Shown piece by piece: positions 1-9,108 of a stretch of 64,000 nt of DNA. Source of the DNA: Flavobacteriaceae bacterium (lineage in GTDB: Bacteria; Bacteroidota; Bacteroidia; Flavobacteriales; Flavobacteriaceae). The stretch lies in contig JAKITD010000007.1 of assembly GCA_021648265.1 (NCBI GenBank), forward strand, positions 1 through 64,000, read 5' to 3'. The notes under the pieces were generated by a model that saw only the letters and a list, made by a program, of their open reading frames with translations, was not told the DNA's origin and did no database searches. The position numbers and the translations under genes were made by a program. Every line of letters starts with the position of its first letter. Position 1 is the first letter of the stretch.

Positions 1-42
1 TTTTATTTCTTCAATTTTCGCAATATCTTCGTGTTGTAGCAT
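1..42 (-). CDS. possible 5' end of a gene leaving the window
   Basis: A minus-strand reading frame starts with ATG at 42 and stays open for 14 codons (MLQHEDIAKIEEIK) to the left edge. It reads like a soluble N-terminus with alternating charge. A near-consensus -7 element (TATCTTTA on the minus strand) lies about 25 bases upstream. Too little is present to name a family, and it may not be a gene. Confidence 0.35.
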   Translation of the reverse strand, partial: MLQHEDIAKIEEIK

Positions 43-81
43 GTTCTGTACTTTGTGTCTAACAGCTTAAAGATACAGTAA

Positions 82-105
82 AACCAAGGCTTAGCCTTGG
101 TTTTT
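82..105. terminator. intrinsic terminator hairpin
   Basis: A perfect 9-bp stem (AACCAAGGC / GCCTTGGTT) with a 3-base loop is followed by T residues on both strands, so it could act in either direction. No gene ends close to it inside the window. Confidence 0.55.
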
Positions 106-251
106 ATGCTATTTATTATCGCTGAAACCCCCTAAATAAGGAGTGCGAAACTTGAGTAACTAAATAATTGAATAACCTATTAACTAATTGAAAAACGAAG
201 TCCTATAGATTTCAAAACTGAAAATAAATAATTTAAATAACTAATAACCTT

Positions 252-593
252 ATGCTAACAATTTACCACAATCCACGATGCAGCAAATCTAGAGGCTGCA
301 ATACCATGCTTTTAGATTTAGGAAAAGAAGTAAAAGTGATTAATTATATAAAAGATCTTTTTACTGAAGAGGCTTTACAAGAAGTTATAAAAAAACTAAA
401 CATCAAACCCATAGAGTTAGTTCGTACCAACGAACAAGAATGGAAAGATAACTTTAAAGGAAAAACCCTCAGTGATTCCGAAGTGATTAATGCCATGGTC
501 GCTTACCCTAAACTTATACAACGCCCTATTGTTGTTAATGGAAATAAGGCTGTTATTGGCAGACCGTTGGAATTGGTAGAAACAATTTTGTAA
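252..593 (+). CDS. ArsC/Spx-family arsenate reductase-like protein
   Basis: The 113-aa protein has the thioredoxin-like ArsC fold signature. It opens with MLTIYHNPRCSKSRG, whose Cys10 matches the nucleophile of thiol-dependent arsenate reductases. Near residue 92 it has RPIVV followed by GRP, the usual substrate-site arginine region. Length fits the family (about 113-120 aa). No ars operon partners (arsR, arsB, acr3) are adjacent, so the substrate in vivo is uncertain; members of this family are often annotated from fold alone. The gene is monocistronic, with a shared terminator at 611-637. Confidence 0.85.
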   Translation: MLTIYHNPRCSKSRGCNTMLLDLGKEVKVINYIKDLFTEEALQEVIKKLNIKPIELVRTNEQEWKDNFKGKTLSDSEVINAMVAYPKLIQRPIVVNGNKAVIGRPLELVETIL

Positions 594-610
594 TAATTTG
601 AAAAAAAAAA

Positions 611-637
611 TTGGGATGTGCATAATACACATCCCAA
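611..637. terminator. bidirectional terminator between convergent genes
   Basis: A perfect 10-bp stem (TTGGGATGTG / CACATCCCAA) with a 7-base loop is preceded by an A-run and followed by a T-rich stretch. It lies between the ends of the arsC-like gene and the minus-strand small membrane protein and can serve both. Confidence 0.75.
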
Positions 638-664
638 TTATATATAAAGTATAAAGTCTAAGAC

Positions 665-826
665 TTATTCGTTTCTTTTTGCTTCACGTTTTAATTTCCA
701 TCTTTCATATAAAGAACCACCAATCCAATAAGGTAAAATTGATATTAAAAAGATCATTAACCAAAAACCAATGGTTACAATGGTCATAAACGCTAAAAAC
801 CCTAAATACTGACTAAAATCAAACAT
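665..826 (-). CDS. 53-aa single-pass membrane protein, unknown function
   Basis: A complete ATG-to-TAA frame encodes 53 residues. It begins MFDFSQYLGFLAF, has one or two hydrophobic segments over residues 8-32 that end in LPYWIGG, and closes with a strongly basic tail (ERWKLKREAKRNE). That charge pattern suggests the C-terminus faces the cytoplasm. It ends against a bidirectional terminator and is divergent from fumC. I do not recognise the family with certainty; similar short conserved membrane proteins are common in Flavobacteriaceae. Confidence 0.7.
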   Translation of the reverse strand: MFDFSQYLGFLAFMTIVTIGFWLMIFLISILPYWIGGSLYERWKLKREAKRNE

Positions 827-949
827 AATAAATTGTATTTTTAATGATGTGTCAAATATACTATGCTTTTTTCAGAAAAAACAAGATTTTTTTTAATTTA
901 TTAACAGGAATTAAACAATTTTAAACTAGCCTAAAATTGGTTGTTTTCG

Positions 950-957
950 TACCTTTG
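950..957 (+). promoter_or_regulatory. -7 promoter element of fumC
   Basis: TACCTTTG matches the Bacteroidota -7 consensus TAnnTTTG. It lies 23 bases before the fumC ATG and inside the longer TTG-initiated frame, which argues for the ATG at 980 as the start. Confidence 0.55.
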
Positions 958-979
958 TTGCTCTTCAAAAAACACAATT

Positions 980-2374
980 ATGGACTACAGAATCGAAAAA
1001 GATACCTTAGGCGAGGTTAAAGTCCCTGCCGACAAACTTTGGGCTGCGCAAACAGAGCGTTCTCGAAATAATTTTAAAATAGGCCCAGCAGCATCAATGC
1101 CTTTAGAAATAGTATATGGCTTTGCTTATTTAAAAAAATCTGCTGCGTATAGTAACTGCGAATTAGGCGTTCTTTCCGAAGAAAAAAGAGATTTAATCGC
1201 TGCTGTTTGTGACGAAATATTAACAGGAATGCACGATGATCAATTTCCATTGGTAATATGGCAAACTGGAAGTGGTACGCAAAGCAATATGAACTTAAAT
1301 GAAGTTATTGCAAATCGTGCACATCAATTAGCGGGAAAGACAATCGGCGAAGGTAAAAAAACCTTAACACCAAACGATGATGTTAATAAATCGCAATCTT
1401 CAAACGATACCTTTCCCACTGGTATGCACATTGCGGCCTATAAAAAATTGGTAGAGAATACCATTCCAGGAGTTCAACAATTACAAACTTCATTAGCCAA
1501 TAAAGCTGAAGAATTTAAAGACGTTGTAAAAATTGGGCGTACACATTTAATGGATGCTACGCCTCTTACATTAGGACAAGAATTTAGTGGCTATGCTTCT
1601 CAATTGAAACACGGAATTAAAGCGTTAAAAAATACCCTTTCTCATCTTTCCGAATTAGCTTTAGGAGGAACCGCTGTAGGAACAGGAATTAATACACCAA
1701 AAGGCTATGCTGAAAACGTAGCAGGTTACATAGCAAAATTTACAGGGCTACCTTTTGTTACAGCTGAAAATAAATTTGAAGCATTAGCGGCTCACGATGC
1801 GATTGTAGAATCTCACGGAGCCCTAAAACAATTGGCAGTTTCGCTAAATAAAATAGCCAACGATATTAGAATGCTAGCAAGTGGACCAAGAAGTGGAATT
1901 GGAGAAATAACTATTCCTGCAAACGAACCTGGTTCTTCTATTATGCCTGGGAAAGTAAATCCAACTCAAGCCGAAGCGTTAACAATGGTTTGTGCTCAAG
2001 TAATAGGCAACGATGTAGCTATTGCTGTTGGTGGTATGCAAGGACATTATGAATTAAATGTTTTTAAACCAGTAATGGCTGCTAATTTTTTGCAATCGGC
2101 TCAACTTATTGGTGATGCTAGTGTCTCTTTTGAAAAAAATTGTGTTGCTGGAATCGAACCAAATTACGAAGTAATTAAAACTCAGTTAAATAATTCTTTA
2201 ATGTTAGTTACTGCTTTAAATCCTAAAATAGGGTATTATAAAGCTGCAGAAATTGCTAATACTGCTCACGAAAATGGAACAACTCTTAAAATTGAAGCGG
2301 TAAGGTTAGGGTATTTAACTGAAGAAGAATTTGACCAATGGGTGAAACCAGAAAATATGGTTGGAAATAATTAA
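980..2374 (+). CDS. fumC: class II fumarate hydratase (fumarase C)
   Basis: Catalyses reversible hydration of fumarate to malate in the TCA cycle and works as a cytosolic homotetramer. The 464-aa product carries all superfamily signatures: [10 protein letters not shown] near residue 97, the HPNDDVN-equivalent ([14 protein letters not shown]), and the catalytic loop [11 protein letters not shown] near residue 318. Length matches FumC (about 465 aa). The frame could be extended to a TTG at 941. However, the extension ([13 protein letters not shown]) is not fumarase-like and overlaps the promoter, so the ATG at 980 was chosen. A terminator follows at 2405-2430. Confidence 0.97.
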   Translation: MDYRIEKDTLGEVKVPADKLWAAQTERSRNNFKIGPAASMPLEIVYGFAYLKKSAAYSNCELGVLSEEKRDLIAAVCDEILTGMHDDQFPLVIWQTGSGTQSNMNLNEVIANRAHQLAGKTIGEGKKTLTPNDDVNKSQSSNDTFPTGMHIAAYKKLVENTIPGVQQLQTSLANKAEEFKDVVKIGRTHLMDATPLTLGQEFSGYASQLKHGIKALKNTLSHLSELALGGTAVGTGINTPKGYAENVAGYIAKFTGLPFVTAENKFEALAAHDAIVESHGALKQLAVSLNKIANDIRMLASGPRSGIGEITIPANEPGSSIMPGKVNPTQAEALTMVCAQVIGNDVAIAVGGMQGHYELNVFKPVMAANFLQSAQLIGDASVSFEKNCVAGIEPNYEVIKTQLNNSLMLVTALNPKIGYYKAAEIANTAHENGTTLKIEAVRLGYLTEEEFDQWVKPENMVGNN

Positions 2375-2404
2375 TTATAAATATTTTTATACGTTTATTG
2401 TTAA

Positions 2405-2430
2405 GGCTGCTATACCAAGCAGTCTTTTTT
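2405..2430 (+). terminator. fumC terminator
   Basis: A 7-bp stem (GGCTGCT / AGCAGTC, with one G-T pair) with a 6-base loop is followed by six T residues, 30 bases after the fumC stop codon. Confidence 0.7.
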
Positions 2431-2522
2431 AATTGTCAAAAAACCGATTAAATGCAATTTTATTAGTTAAAGTGTAATTAATTTGTATATTGCTCTTCCC
2501 AAATGATTAAAACTTACTTATT

Positions 2523-3812
2523 ATGAAACAACAATTAATGCCCCTGCTACTATGTCTTTTTGTAACATTATCAGTAATGAGTTTTGGCTCAATTACTAAT
2601 AATGAATCACAACAAAATTCAAGTAAAAACGCTGTTTTCCAACACTTTAACAAACTTAACAATGATGATGCTTCAAATTTAAATGAAGTCTTAAACTCAT
2701 CTTTTTTATTAAGTAATGGACTTAACAAAAATGGATTTTATCAATACTATTCTGAAAATTCTTTTGGTGGAGGAATTTCACTAAATAAGGAATTTTCCTA
2801 CAATATCGTTGATAATTCATACATTTCAACAGCAGTAATTTTTAGTCCTGTTCACTTTCAAGGAAACTTTTTTAATCAAGGATTGTTTTATGGATTTGCA
2901 TTTACAATCATATTACTTAATTTAGTCTGTTATTTTATTTTTGATGAGAAATTATTTGCAACATTCTCAGCATCAGTTGCTGCTTTAACAATTGTATTAT
3001 TCTTTTCACAAGGATTGTTTACTTTTGTTGGAATTGATAGTATTATCAATAATCAATTAATCCAACCCTCTTTACTTTTTATATCCATAGGGCTCAGTGC
3101 ATATTTTGCCAGTAAATTTCTAAATATAAAAGAGTTTTACAAAAACACTATTCATTTAACGGTTCCTCTTTTTGGAATTTCAGCTTTACTAATTATTGGT
3201 GCCTGGATTTTCAATAATTCTTTTATTGCTAATATTTCAAATACTATTATGTTTGGAGTTTTAAGCTTGTATTTTTTAATAGGGGTTTTACTTTTCAGTA
3301 AAAAGAACTATGCTAAATTTTATGTAATCGGGACTTTTATTCCGCTTTTGTTTTCAATAGACTTTTTTGTGTTAAAACCCTTCGGAATTGATTTTCTATT
3401 TACGGAAGCTGTCCATTTAAAAGTTGCTGTGTTTTTTGAGATACTACTACTTTCATACGCAATAATGTATCGAATGCAAGCCGTAAAAGAAGAAGGCGAA
3501 TTAAGACAAACCGAAATGAGAATATTCCTTAAAAGACAAGATGTTATGAGTAGAAATAAAGTAGAAGAACTTGTTGAAGATGTTTATTTAGAAAACCTAA
3601 TTATGCAATATGATTTGGACGGACTTGAAATTAAATTACTTCAGTACATTTCAGAAGGAAAAACAAATATCAAAATAGCAAGAAAATTAAAATTATCTGA
3701 AGATGAAGTGGTAGATTATACGAAAGAACTCTATCAGAAACTTGAAATTAGCGAACACGTTCACGAAGATTATAGAATGGTAAATAGTCAGCCTGACTAT
3801 ATCTATAATTAA
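2523..3812 (+). CDS. 7TM sensor-like membrane protein with cytoplasmic LuxR-type HTH
   Basis: The 429-aa protein starts with a signal peptide (MKQQLMPLLLCLFVTLSVMSFG). A short extracytoplasmic region follows, then about seven hydrophobic helices from residue 115 to 320, resembling the 7TMR-DISM membrane module. The cytoplasmic tail begins with a charged helix (MQAVKEEGELRQTEMRIFLKR). It ends in a helix-turn-helix-like stretch near residues 368-420 (GLEIKLLQYISEGKTNIKIA, then KLKLSEDEVVDYTKELYQKL) typical of LuxR/GerE folds. This implies a one-component membrane-bound transcription regulator. Domain assignment is by pattern only; ligand and target genes are unknown. It is monocistronic with its own terminator. 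Confidence 0.6.
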   Translation: MKQQLMPLLLCLFVTLSVMSFGSITNNESQQNSSKNAVFQHFNKLNNDDASNLNEVLNSSFLLSNGLNKNGFYQYYSENSFGGGISLNKEFSYNIVDNSYISTAVIFSPVHFQGNFFNQGLFYGFAFTIILLNLVCYFIFDEKLFATFSASVAALTIVLFFSQGLFTFVGIDSIINNQLIQPSLLFISIGLSAYFASKFLNIKEFYKNTIHLTVPLFGISALLIIGAWIFNNSFIANISNTIMFGVLSLYFLIGVLLFSKKNYAKFYVIGTFIPLLFSIDFFVLKPFGIDFLFTEAVHLKVAVFFEILLLSYAIMYRMQAVKEEGELRQTEMRIFLKRQDVMSRNKVEELVEDVYLENLIMQYDLDGLEIKLLQYISEGKTNIKIARKLKLSEDEVVDYTKELYQKLEISEHVHEDYRMVNSQPDYIYN

Positions 3813-3835
3813 CTTGTTTATACCTAAACTATACT

Positions 3836-3866
3836 AAGGGTAAGTTTTTACAATTTACCCTTTTTT
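3836..3866 (+). terminator. terminator overlapping the convergent ccsBA stop codon
   Basis: The stem AAGGGTAA / TTACCCTT is followed by six T residues on the plus strand. Its right arm covers the last codons of the convergent minus-strand gene, so one palindrome serves as terminator and coding sequence. Confidence 0.65.
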
Positions 3867-6800
3867 AATATAATACTTCCTGTATTTAATAAATGCTGCT
3901 GCACCAAACAAAATAACAAAGCCCGCAAAATACTTAACAAAATTTGGTGTTACAGGCACATCTCCACTTGCATAAGAATGCAAACCAACTAGATAGAAAT
4001 TCACTCCAAAATAAGTCATTATAATTGAAGCAAAAGCTACCACTGCGGCGAAATTAAAACTCCACTTCCCTCTTAATCCAGGTACCAAACGCATATGTAC
4101 AACAAAAGCATAAATCATTATACTAATTAATGCCCAAGTTTCTTTTGGATCCCAACCCCAATAACGCCCCCAACTTTCATTCGCCCATTGTCCTCCTAAA
4201 AAGTTTCCAATAGATAGCATTACCAAACCAACCGTTAAAGCCATTTCGGTAATAATAGTTAGTTCTTTTATATTCAAATTCATTTTACTGAAATTCTTTT
4301 TATTGGTCATTACCATTAATAATAGGGAGGTTAATCCTAAAATCATTCCTAAAGTAAATGGTCCGTAACTTGCTACAATAATCGCAACGTGAATCATCAA
4401 CCAATAACTATCCAATACTGGAGCAAGATTGGCAATTTCCGGGTCTATCCAGTTTAGATGTGCTACCCATAAAATAATCGCTGCCACAAATGCGGTAGAT
4501 GCAATGGTAATATAACTCCTTCTTCCTAATGTTAATCCGAATAAAACCGTTGCCCAAGCAACATAAATAATAGATTCGTAAGCGTTACTCCAAGGTGCGT
4601 GACCACTAATATACCATCTTGCAATTAGCCCAATAGTCAACAGGATAAAGAGAATCCAAATGATAGCTTTACTAGATTTAATTAGAAAGTTAATTACTTT
4701 ATTTTCATTGAATATCTGAATGATAATAAATACAAACATCAACATTCCAAACACCGCAAAGTATTTGTAAAGTTTGTTGAAAATATCAATTTTATTATAT
4801 AAAACCTCCGTATTTATTTTACTTTCTGAAGGCATTACATCGGCTCCAAATTTCTTCTGAAACATAGTAATACCTTCTAATAATTCGTCTGAGGTTTTAT
4901 AATCACCTGTTTTTCTTGACTTCTGAAGTGTTTCAAAATAATAAGGAAGAATATTTCTCACAAAAGCTGAATCTTTTTCTTGGTAATGAACTTGATCCAA
5001 TTCAGGATAAGAAACCCAACGGTTATTGTTATCATCTGGAATTGGAAAAATTTTAAAAATTCCACCACTTAACGCTTCATTCAATAAATAAAAGTTTTCA
5101 TAGGCTTTCATAAAATCCTTCTGAAACTGATTTTTATTATTTGTTTTTGAAGCGTCTTCAATATATGGTCCTAACTTGTTTCTTCCGTTTTCATCAATTA
5201 AATCCATTAATGAGAACCGCTTTGCATCTTTTGAAACCCCAATAATCTCGCGAATACTATCGTTTCCTCTTTTCAAATACATAATAGGAACCTCCAACCA
5301 TAAACGTGGAAATTCCACCATAGATACAAATACCTGATTGGCATCCAAACCTTCGTAAGTGCCGCTATGACTTATTTTACGCAACAACTCGCTTGCAAAA
5401 GTATTTACAGGCTTCATACGCCCATTATCCTGTAATACTAAGTGAGCAAACTTTAAAGCGTGCTCTTTTGAAACAGCATTTGCAACTATGATTGAATCTA
5501 TTTTCTCTTTGGAAATTTCGGTTCTATGCGAATTTGCTTCTTGTGCAAATCCAGTTAAAGAAACTAGTAAAATCAAGATAGTTGTTAAGGCAGTTTTCTT
5601 CTTTTTTATTTTTTGAAGCATCTTTTTTAAATCTGAAAAACGACTGTTAGGATCAAACAAAATTGCTAACAGTCCTAAGTATAACAAACCATAACCAATA
5701 TAGGTAATCCAAGTTCCCCAAAAATCGTGGTTAACAGAAAGTATAGTTCCTTTTTCATCAGGGTCAAATCCAGATTGAAATAAACGATATCCTTGTTCGT
5801 CAAGAATATTATTCATAAATATTTCGTAATCGTAAAATTCTGTATCACTTCTATTCACCGTTACTTTACTTTTAAAAGCTGAATAATTTTTTTCGGTTCC
5901 TGGGTATTTATCAGCAATAAATTCATTTAAAGTAATACTAAAAGGTAGTACATATTCTTTTGAACCGTAAGCCAAATAAACCTTCAATCCTCCTACTTCA
6001 GCTAAAACTGGAGTTCTAACAACTCCTTGTCCTCCAAGAATTGACACTTCTTTTGTTTCTCCTTTTGAACTCACTTCCACCATCAGAGCACTCATATTAG
6101 TCGGTTCGGATTTTGGAGCTTTTATAATTCCAAATTCTCCTTCTAGTACAGGCTCAGGAATTACAAACGCCATTCCAGCTACTTGATATAAAGAACGTAA
6201 ATTTAAGGGTTGTAAACTATCGCTTACCAACATTCCTTTTTCTTGATCTGCCATCCGCATCCATTGCCCTTCAAAATGAGTTGAAATAGTATATTCTCCA
6301 TCTTTATAACCTAAATTAATCGCACCATCTGTTGGGTTATTAAGAGATATTAATACATTATGAATATCCAACACATCGCCATCACCAATCCAATGATCGT
6401 GACGTTCTCCGCCACCTGCTTCAACAATTTTTAAGAAGTTTTTACCACCGTCTTTTGCGATAATTCCTTCTTTGGCGTTATTAATAAAATTCACATATTT
6501 TACAGTTACGTCTTGATTGTTATAATCGGTATTTATTTCAAAATCGTTGTTTAATCTTTCGGATAATCGCAAATGAATTGGATCAATATTTCTTCTTTGA
6601 TCAACTCCATCCCTTTTATAATCACCATCGATAAATATTTTCAAATAGGTTTCTGAAGAGAGTATGGTGTTTTCAGTAGCTCCTTCCCTAATGTGCATCA
6701 TTCCTTCAAAACTAATGTATCGAGTTACAAAAGCTCCCAAAATAATTAAGATAAAAGAAAGGTGTATGGTTAAAGTTGCCCATTTTTCTTTCCGAAGTAA

Positions 6801-7019
6801 TCTATATTTTGAAATATTACCAATAAAATTTATCATAAATAATCCCATAATGGCTTCAAACCATTTGGTATTATAGATAAGTTCACGAGAATATGGTGTG
6901 GGTGAAGTATCTGCTGATGCGTCCATAAACGTACCTGTTGCCATTGCGACAGCAAAAACAATAAATAATATGGAGGTTAAACGCGTTGAGAAAAGAATAG
7001 AAAATAATTTCTTAAGCAT
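3855..7019 (-). CDS. ccsBA: fused cytochrome c biogenesis protein CcsBA
   Basis: System II cytochrome c synthase that exports heme and attaches it to CxxCH motifs outside the membrane. The 1,054-aa protein joins an N-terminal ResB/CcsB part to a C-terminal CcsA part. The ResB part has about four TM helices in residues 1-460 around a large periplasmic domain. The CcsA part contains the WWD heme-handling motif (GQWANESWGRYWGWDPKETW). A third piece lies between them at about residues 480-740. It starts with a signal-like helix (TTILILLVSLTGFAQ) and holds NGRMKPVNTFASELLRKI. This three-part layout is usual in Bacteroidota. Periplasmic histidines such as HAPWSN and HSYASGD fit heme ligands. A -7 promoter lies 18 bases upstream. 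Confidence 0.93.
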   Translation of the reverse strand: MLKKLFSILFSTRLTSILFIVFAVAMATGTFMDASADTSPTPYSRELIYNTKWFEAIMGLFMINFIGNISKYRLLRKEKWATLTIHLSFILIILGAFVTRYISFEGMMHIREGATENTILSSETYLKIFIDGDYKRDGVDQRRNIDPIHLRLSERLNNDFEINTDYNNQDVTVKYVNFINNAKEGIIAKDGGKNFLKIVEAGGGERHDHWIGDGDVLDIHNVLISLNNPTDGAINLGYKDGEYTISTHFEGQWMRMADQEKGMLVSDSLQPLNLRSLYQVAGMAFVIPEPVLEGEFGIIKAPKSEPTNMSALMVEVSSKGETKEVSILGGQGVVRTPVLAEVGGLKVYLAYGSKEYVLPFSITLNEFIADKYPGTEKNYSAFKSKVTVNRSDTEFYDYEIFMNNILDEQGYRLFQSGFDPDEKGTILSVNHDFWGTWITYIGYGLLYLGLLAILFDPNSRFSDLKKMLQKIKKKKTALTTILILLVSLTGFAQEANSHRTEISKEKIDSIIVANAVSKEHALKFAHLVLQDNGRMKPVNTFASELLRKISHSGTYEGLDANQVFVSMVEFPRLWLEVPIMYLKRGNDSIREIIGVSKDAKRFSLMDLIDENGRNKLGPYIEDASKTNNKNQFQKDFMKAYENFYLLNEALSGGIFKIFPIPDDNNNRWVSYPELDQVHYQEKDSAFVRNILPYYFETLQKSRKTGDYKTSDELLEGITMFQKKFGADVMPSESKINTEVLYNKIDIFNKLYKYFAVFGMLMFVFIIIQIFNENKVINFLIKSSKAIIWILFILLTIGLIARWYISGHAPWSNAYESIIYVAWATVLFGLTLGRRSYITIASTAFVAAIILWVAHLNWIDPEIANLAPVLDSYWLMIHVAIIVASYGPFTLGMILGLTSLLLMVMTNKKNFSKMNLNIKELTIITEMALTVGLVMLSIGNFLGGQWANESWGRYWGWDPKETWALISIMIYAFVVHMRLVPGLRGKWSFNFAAVVAFASIIMTYFGVNFYLVGLHSYASGDVPVTPNFVKYFAGFVILFGAAAFIKYRKYYIKKG

Positions 7020-7036
7020 GAGTTGTTAATTTGCTG

Positions 7037-7044
7037 CAAATTTA
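7037..7044 (-). promoter_or_regulatory. -7 promoter element of ccsBA
   Basis: The minus strand reads TAAATTTG, an exact TAnnTTTG match, 18 bases before the ccsBA ATG. Confidence 0.5.
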
Positions 7045-7163
7045 GGTAATATTAAATCGCCACGAATACACGAATCTTTTTTTTATCAACGTACTTTATT
7101 AAAATTTTGTTAATTTAAATTTCAATAACACTCATTGATTATACCTATCTTATCAATTTATCA

Positions 7164-7553
7164 CTACTTTTTAGGACGGTTTTTAAATATTTCCATATTC
7201 ATAAAAGTGCTCATATTTCTTGCTCTGTTTTTTGCTAATTGAGCGTTTTCTCCTTCGTACAATGCATCTATATTTTTAAACCAAAGATTTAACCAAATTC
7301 CAAAATGAAACTCATTGATTGTATGATTATGAAATTTATCGGCTCTAACATGAGCAGCTAAAGGATTCCCTGCATATTTTTTTACAAAGAAAAGGTTGGT
7401 TTCCCAAAAATCGGTAAGCAACTCTAAATGCGTATCCCAATCTTTAATCATCGAATTGAAAATTGGTCCTAATAAATCATCTTTTCTTACATCATCGTAA
7501 AAGGTGTGGATTAATATTGAAATATCTTCTCTGGATTGTATGTCGTGCTTCAT
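7164..7553 (-). CDS. group III truncated hemoglobin
   Basis: A small heme protein of 129 aa, the usual length for this class. Family marks are FYDDVRKDDLLGPIF at the start, the W-x-x-HL segment (DWDTHLELLTDFWE) and the proximal-His region EFHFGIWLNLW with His83 as likely heme ligand. Group III (P) globins bind O2, NO or CO; their physiological role is poorly settled. It sits directly upstream of the cytochrome c assembly gene on the same strand, separated by about 145 bases with separate -7 elements, so the link to heme trafficking is suggestive only. Confidence 0.88.
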   Translation of the reverse strand: MKHDIQSREDISILIHTFYDDVRKDDLLGPIFNSMIKDWDTHLELLTDFWETNLFFVKKYAGNPLAAHVRADKFHNHTINEFHFGIWLNLWFKNIDALYEGENAQLAKNRARNMSTFMNMEIFKNRPKK

Positions 7554-7601
7554 TTTATTTTGCCTTAATTAACTTAATTTATTAATGGTAAAAATGTTTA
7601 A

Positions 7602-7609
7602 CAAAGATA
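7602..7609 (-). promoter_or_regulatory. -7 promoter element of the truncated hemoglobin gene
   Basis: The minus strand reads TATCTTTG, a TAnnTTTG match, 49 bases before the globin ATG. Confidence 0.45.
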
Positions 7610-7640
7610 TTGTTTCCTAACTAAAAGGGTACCTATAATT

Positions 7641-7682
7641 AGAGATTCTTGACTTCTTCCGAAATTTCGGGACTGAATGACA
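7641..7682. repeat. REP-like element, AGATTC...GAATGACA family
   Basis: The sequence begins AGAGATTCTTGACTTCTTCC, contains the palindrome CCGAAATTTCGG and ends in GAATGACA. The same outer motifs recur at 8487-8513 and, inverted, at 42303-42328. Confidence 0.5.
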
Positions 7683-7701
7683 AATTGTTTATCTTCGTCC
7701 G

Positions 7702-8463
7702 ATGATTCGTATCGTAATTTTAGGCTTCGGAAATGTAGGACAACACCTTTTTAAGGCTTTTTCTAATGCTTCTGAAATTGAAGTAATTCAAGTTTATAAT
7801 CGCTCTGAGATTGATATTTTTGAAGAGAACCCAACTAATTTCACATCTGATATTACTAATTTAAAAGAAGCAGATATTTATGTAATTGCGGTTCCTGATG
7901 ATGCTATAAAAAATGTTTCTGAAACGATTCCTGTCAACAGCAAACTAGTAGTTCATACTTCCGGAAGCGTTATGATGGAAGACCTTTCTAACAAAAATAG
8001 AAAAGGGGTGTTTTATCCACTTCAATCCTTTTCAAAAAATAAAGCAATTGATTTTTCTGAAATTCCTATTTGTGTGGAAGCTTCAGATGCTTCCGATTTA
8101 ATTTTATTAAAAAAAATAGGAAATAAAATTTCAAATAATGTTTCTGAAATCTCTTCCGAAGAAAGAAAAAAACTGCATTTAAGTGCCGTTATCGTTAATA
8201 ATTTTGTGAATTACCTCTATCAAGTAGGAAGCGATTTGCTTTCGGAAGCAGACTTATCCTTCGATTTACTAAAACCATTAATTAAAGAAACGGCATTAAA
8301 AATTGAAAAACTCACTCCTTTTGAAGCACAAACAGGGCCTGCCAAAAGAAATGATAAAAAAACAATCGAAAAACAATTACATTTGCTAAAGGATAGTCCT
8401 CACCAAAAGCTATATGCAGAAATGACGGAAGCTATTTTGCGGGAGTATCATAAAGAAGATTAA
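7702..8463 (+). CDS. Rossmann-fold DUF2520 oxidoreductase-like protein
   Basis: The 253-aa protein has an N-terminal NAD(P)-binding Rossmann fold (IVILGFGNVGQHL, with GxGxxG-type spacing). Its C-terminal helical DUF2520 domain is marked by HLSAVIVNNFVNYLY and the conserved TGPAKRND near residue 214. The family resembles ketopantoate reductase/ProC-type dehydrogenases but its substrate is not established. It is the first gene of a same-strand run (kdsC, UbiA, Maf follow). A TATCTTCG stretch just upstream resembles a weak -7 element and would make the transcript nearly leaderless. Confidence 0.88.
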   Translation: MIRIVILGFGNVGQHLFKAFSNASEIEVIQVYNRSEIDIFEENPTNFTSDITNLKEADIYVIAVPDDAIKNVSETIPVNSKLVVHTSGSVMMEDLSNKNRKGVFYPLQSFSKNKAIDFSEIPICVEASDASDLILLKKIGNKISNNVSEISSEERKKLHLSAVIVNNFVNYLYQVGSDLLSEADLSFDLLKPLIKETALKIEKLTPFEAQTGPAKRNDKKTIEKQLHLLKDSPHQKLYAEMTEAILREYHKED

Positions 8464-8486
8464 CGATTAAAATCTAGGTTCTGACA

Positions 8487-8513
8487 GAGAGATTCCTCCT
8501 ACGTCGGAATGAC
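8487..8513. repeat. REP-like element, AGATTC...GAATGACA family
   Basis: GAGAGATTCCTCC followed by GTCGGAATGACA shares its ends with the copies at 7641 and 42303. It lies in the gap between the DUF2520 gene and kdsC. Confidence 0.5.
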
Positions 8514-8556
8514 AATTAAAGGGAATGACAAATCCTAAATAACAATTTAAAAGAGT

Positions 8557-9084
8557 ATGAATTACAAAGAACGCTTAAATCACATTACCACTTTAATTTT
8601 TGATGTGGACGGAGTATTAACCAACGGAACCATCATCGTTGCAACCAATGGAGATATGTACCGGAAAATGCACACCAAAGACGGATTTGCATTAAAAACT
8701 GCCGTTGATAAAGGCTATAATGTTTGTATAATATCTGGAGGAACCAATGAAGGTGTTCGAATGCGTTTGCAAGGTTTAGGTATAAAAGATATTCATTTAG
8801 GAGCCCATCATAAAACAAAAACGATGAATACTTATTTGCAACAAAATAACATCAAGCCTGAAAATGTACTTTATATGGGCGATGATATTCCAGATTTAGA
8901 GGTAATGCAGGAAGTAGGACTGCCTTGTTGTCCGCAAGACGCTGTACAAGAAATCAAAAAAGTTTCCTCTTACGTATCGCATAAAAAAGGGGGGAAAGGT
9001 TGTGTTCGTGATGTGGTTGAACAAGTGCTTAAAGTACAAGGAAAATGGTTGAATGATGGTGATGTGAGTGCTAAGTATGATTAG
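8557..9084 (+). CDS. kdsC: KDO 8-phosphate phosphatase (KdsC-type HAD hydrolase)
   Basis: Removes phosphate from 3-deoxy-D-manno-octulosonate 8-phosphate to give KDO for lipopolysaccharide inner core. The 175-aa protein is a cap-less C0 HAD phosphatase. Motif I is FDVDGVLTNG with nucleophile Asp16 and acid/base Asp18. Motif II is ISGGTNEG. The lysine motif lies in GAHHKTK, and motif IV is GDDIPDLE. Length and the GLGIKDIHLGAHHK segment match KdsC. It is followed 24 bases later by a UbiA prenyltransferase. Confidence 0.93.
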   Translation: MNYKERLNHITTLIFDVDGVLTNGTIIVATNGDMYRKMHTKDGFALKTAVDKGYNVCIISGGTNEGVRMRLQGLGIKDIHLGAHHKTKTMNTYLQQNNIKPENVLYMGDDIPDLEVMQEVGLPCCPQDAVQEIKKVSSYVSHKKGGKGCVRDVVEQVLKVQGKWLNDGDVSAKYD

Positions 9085-9108
9085 TTTATTAATTCTGAAT
9101 TAATAAAA

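Noticed and set aside
941-979. N-terminal extension of fumC from a TTG
   Set aside because: It adds 13 residues not found in fumarases and overlaps the TACCTTTG promoter element.
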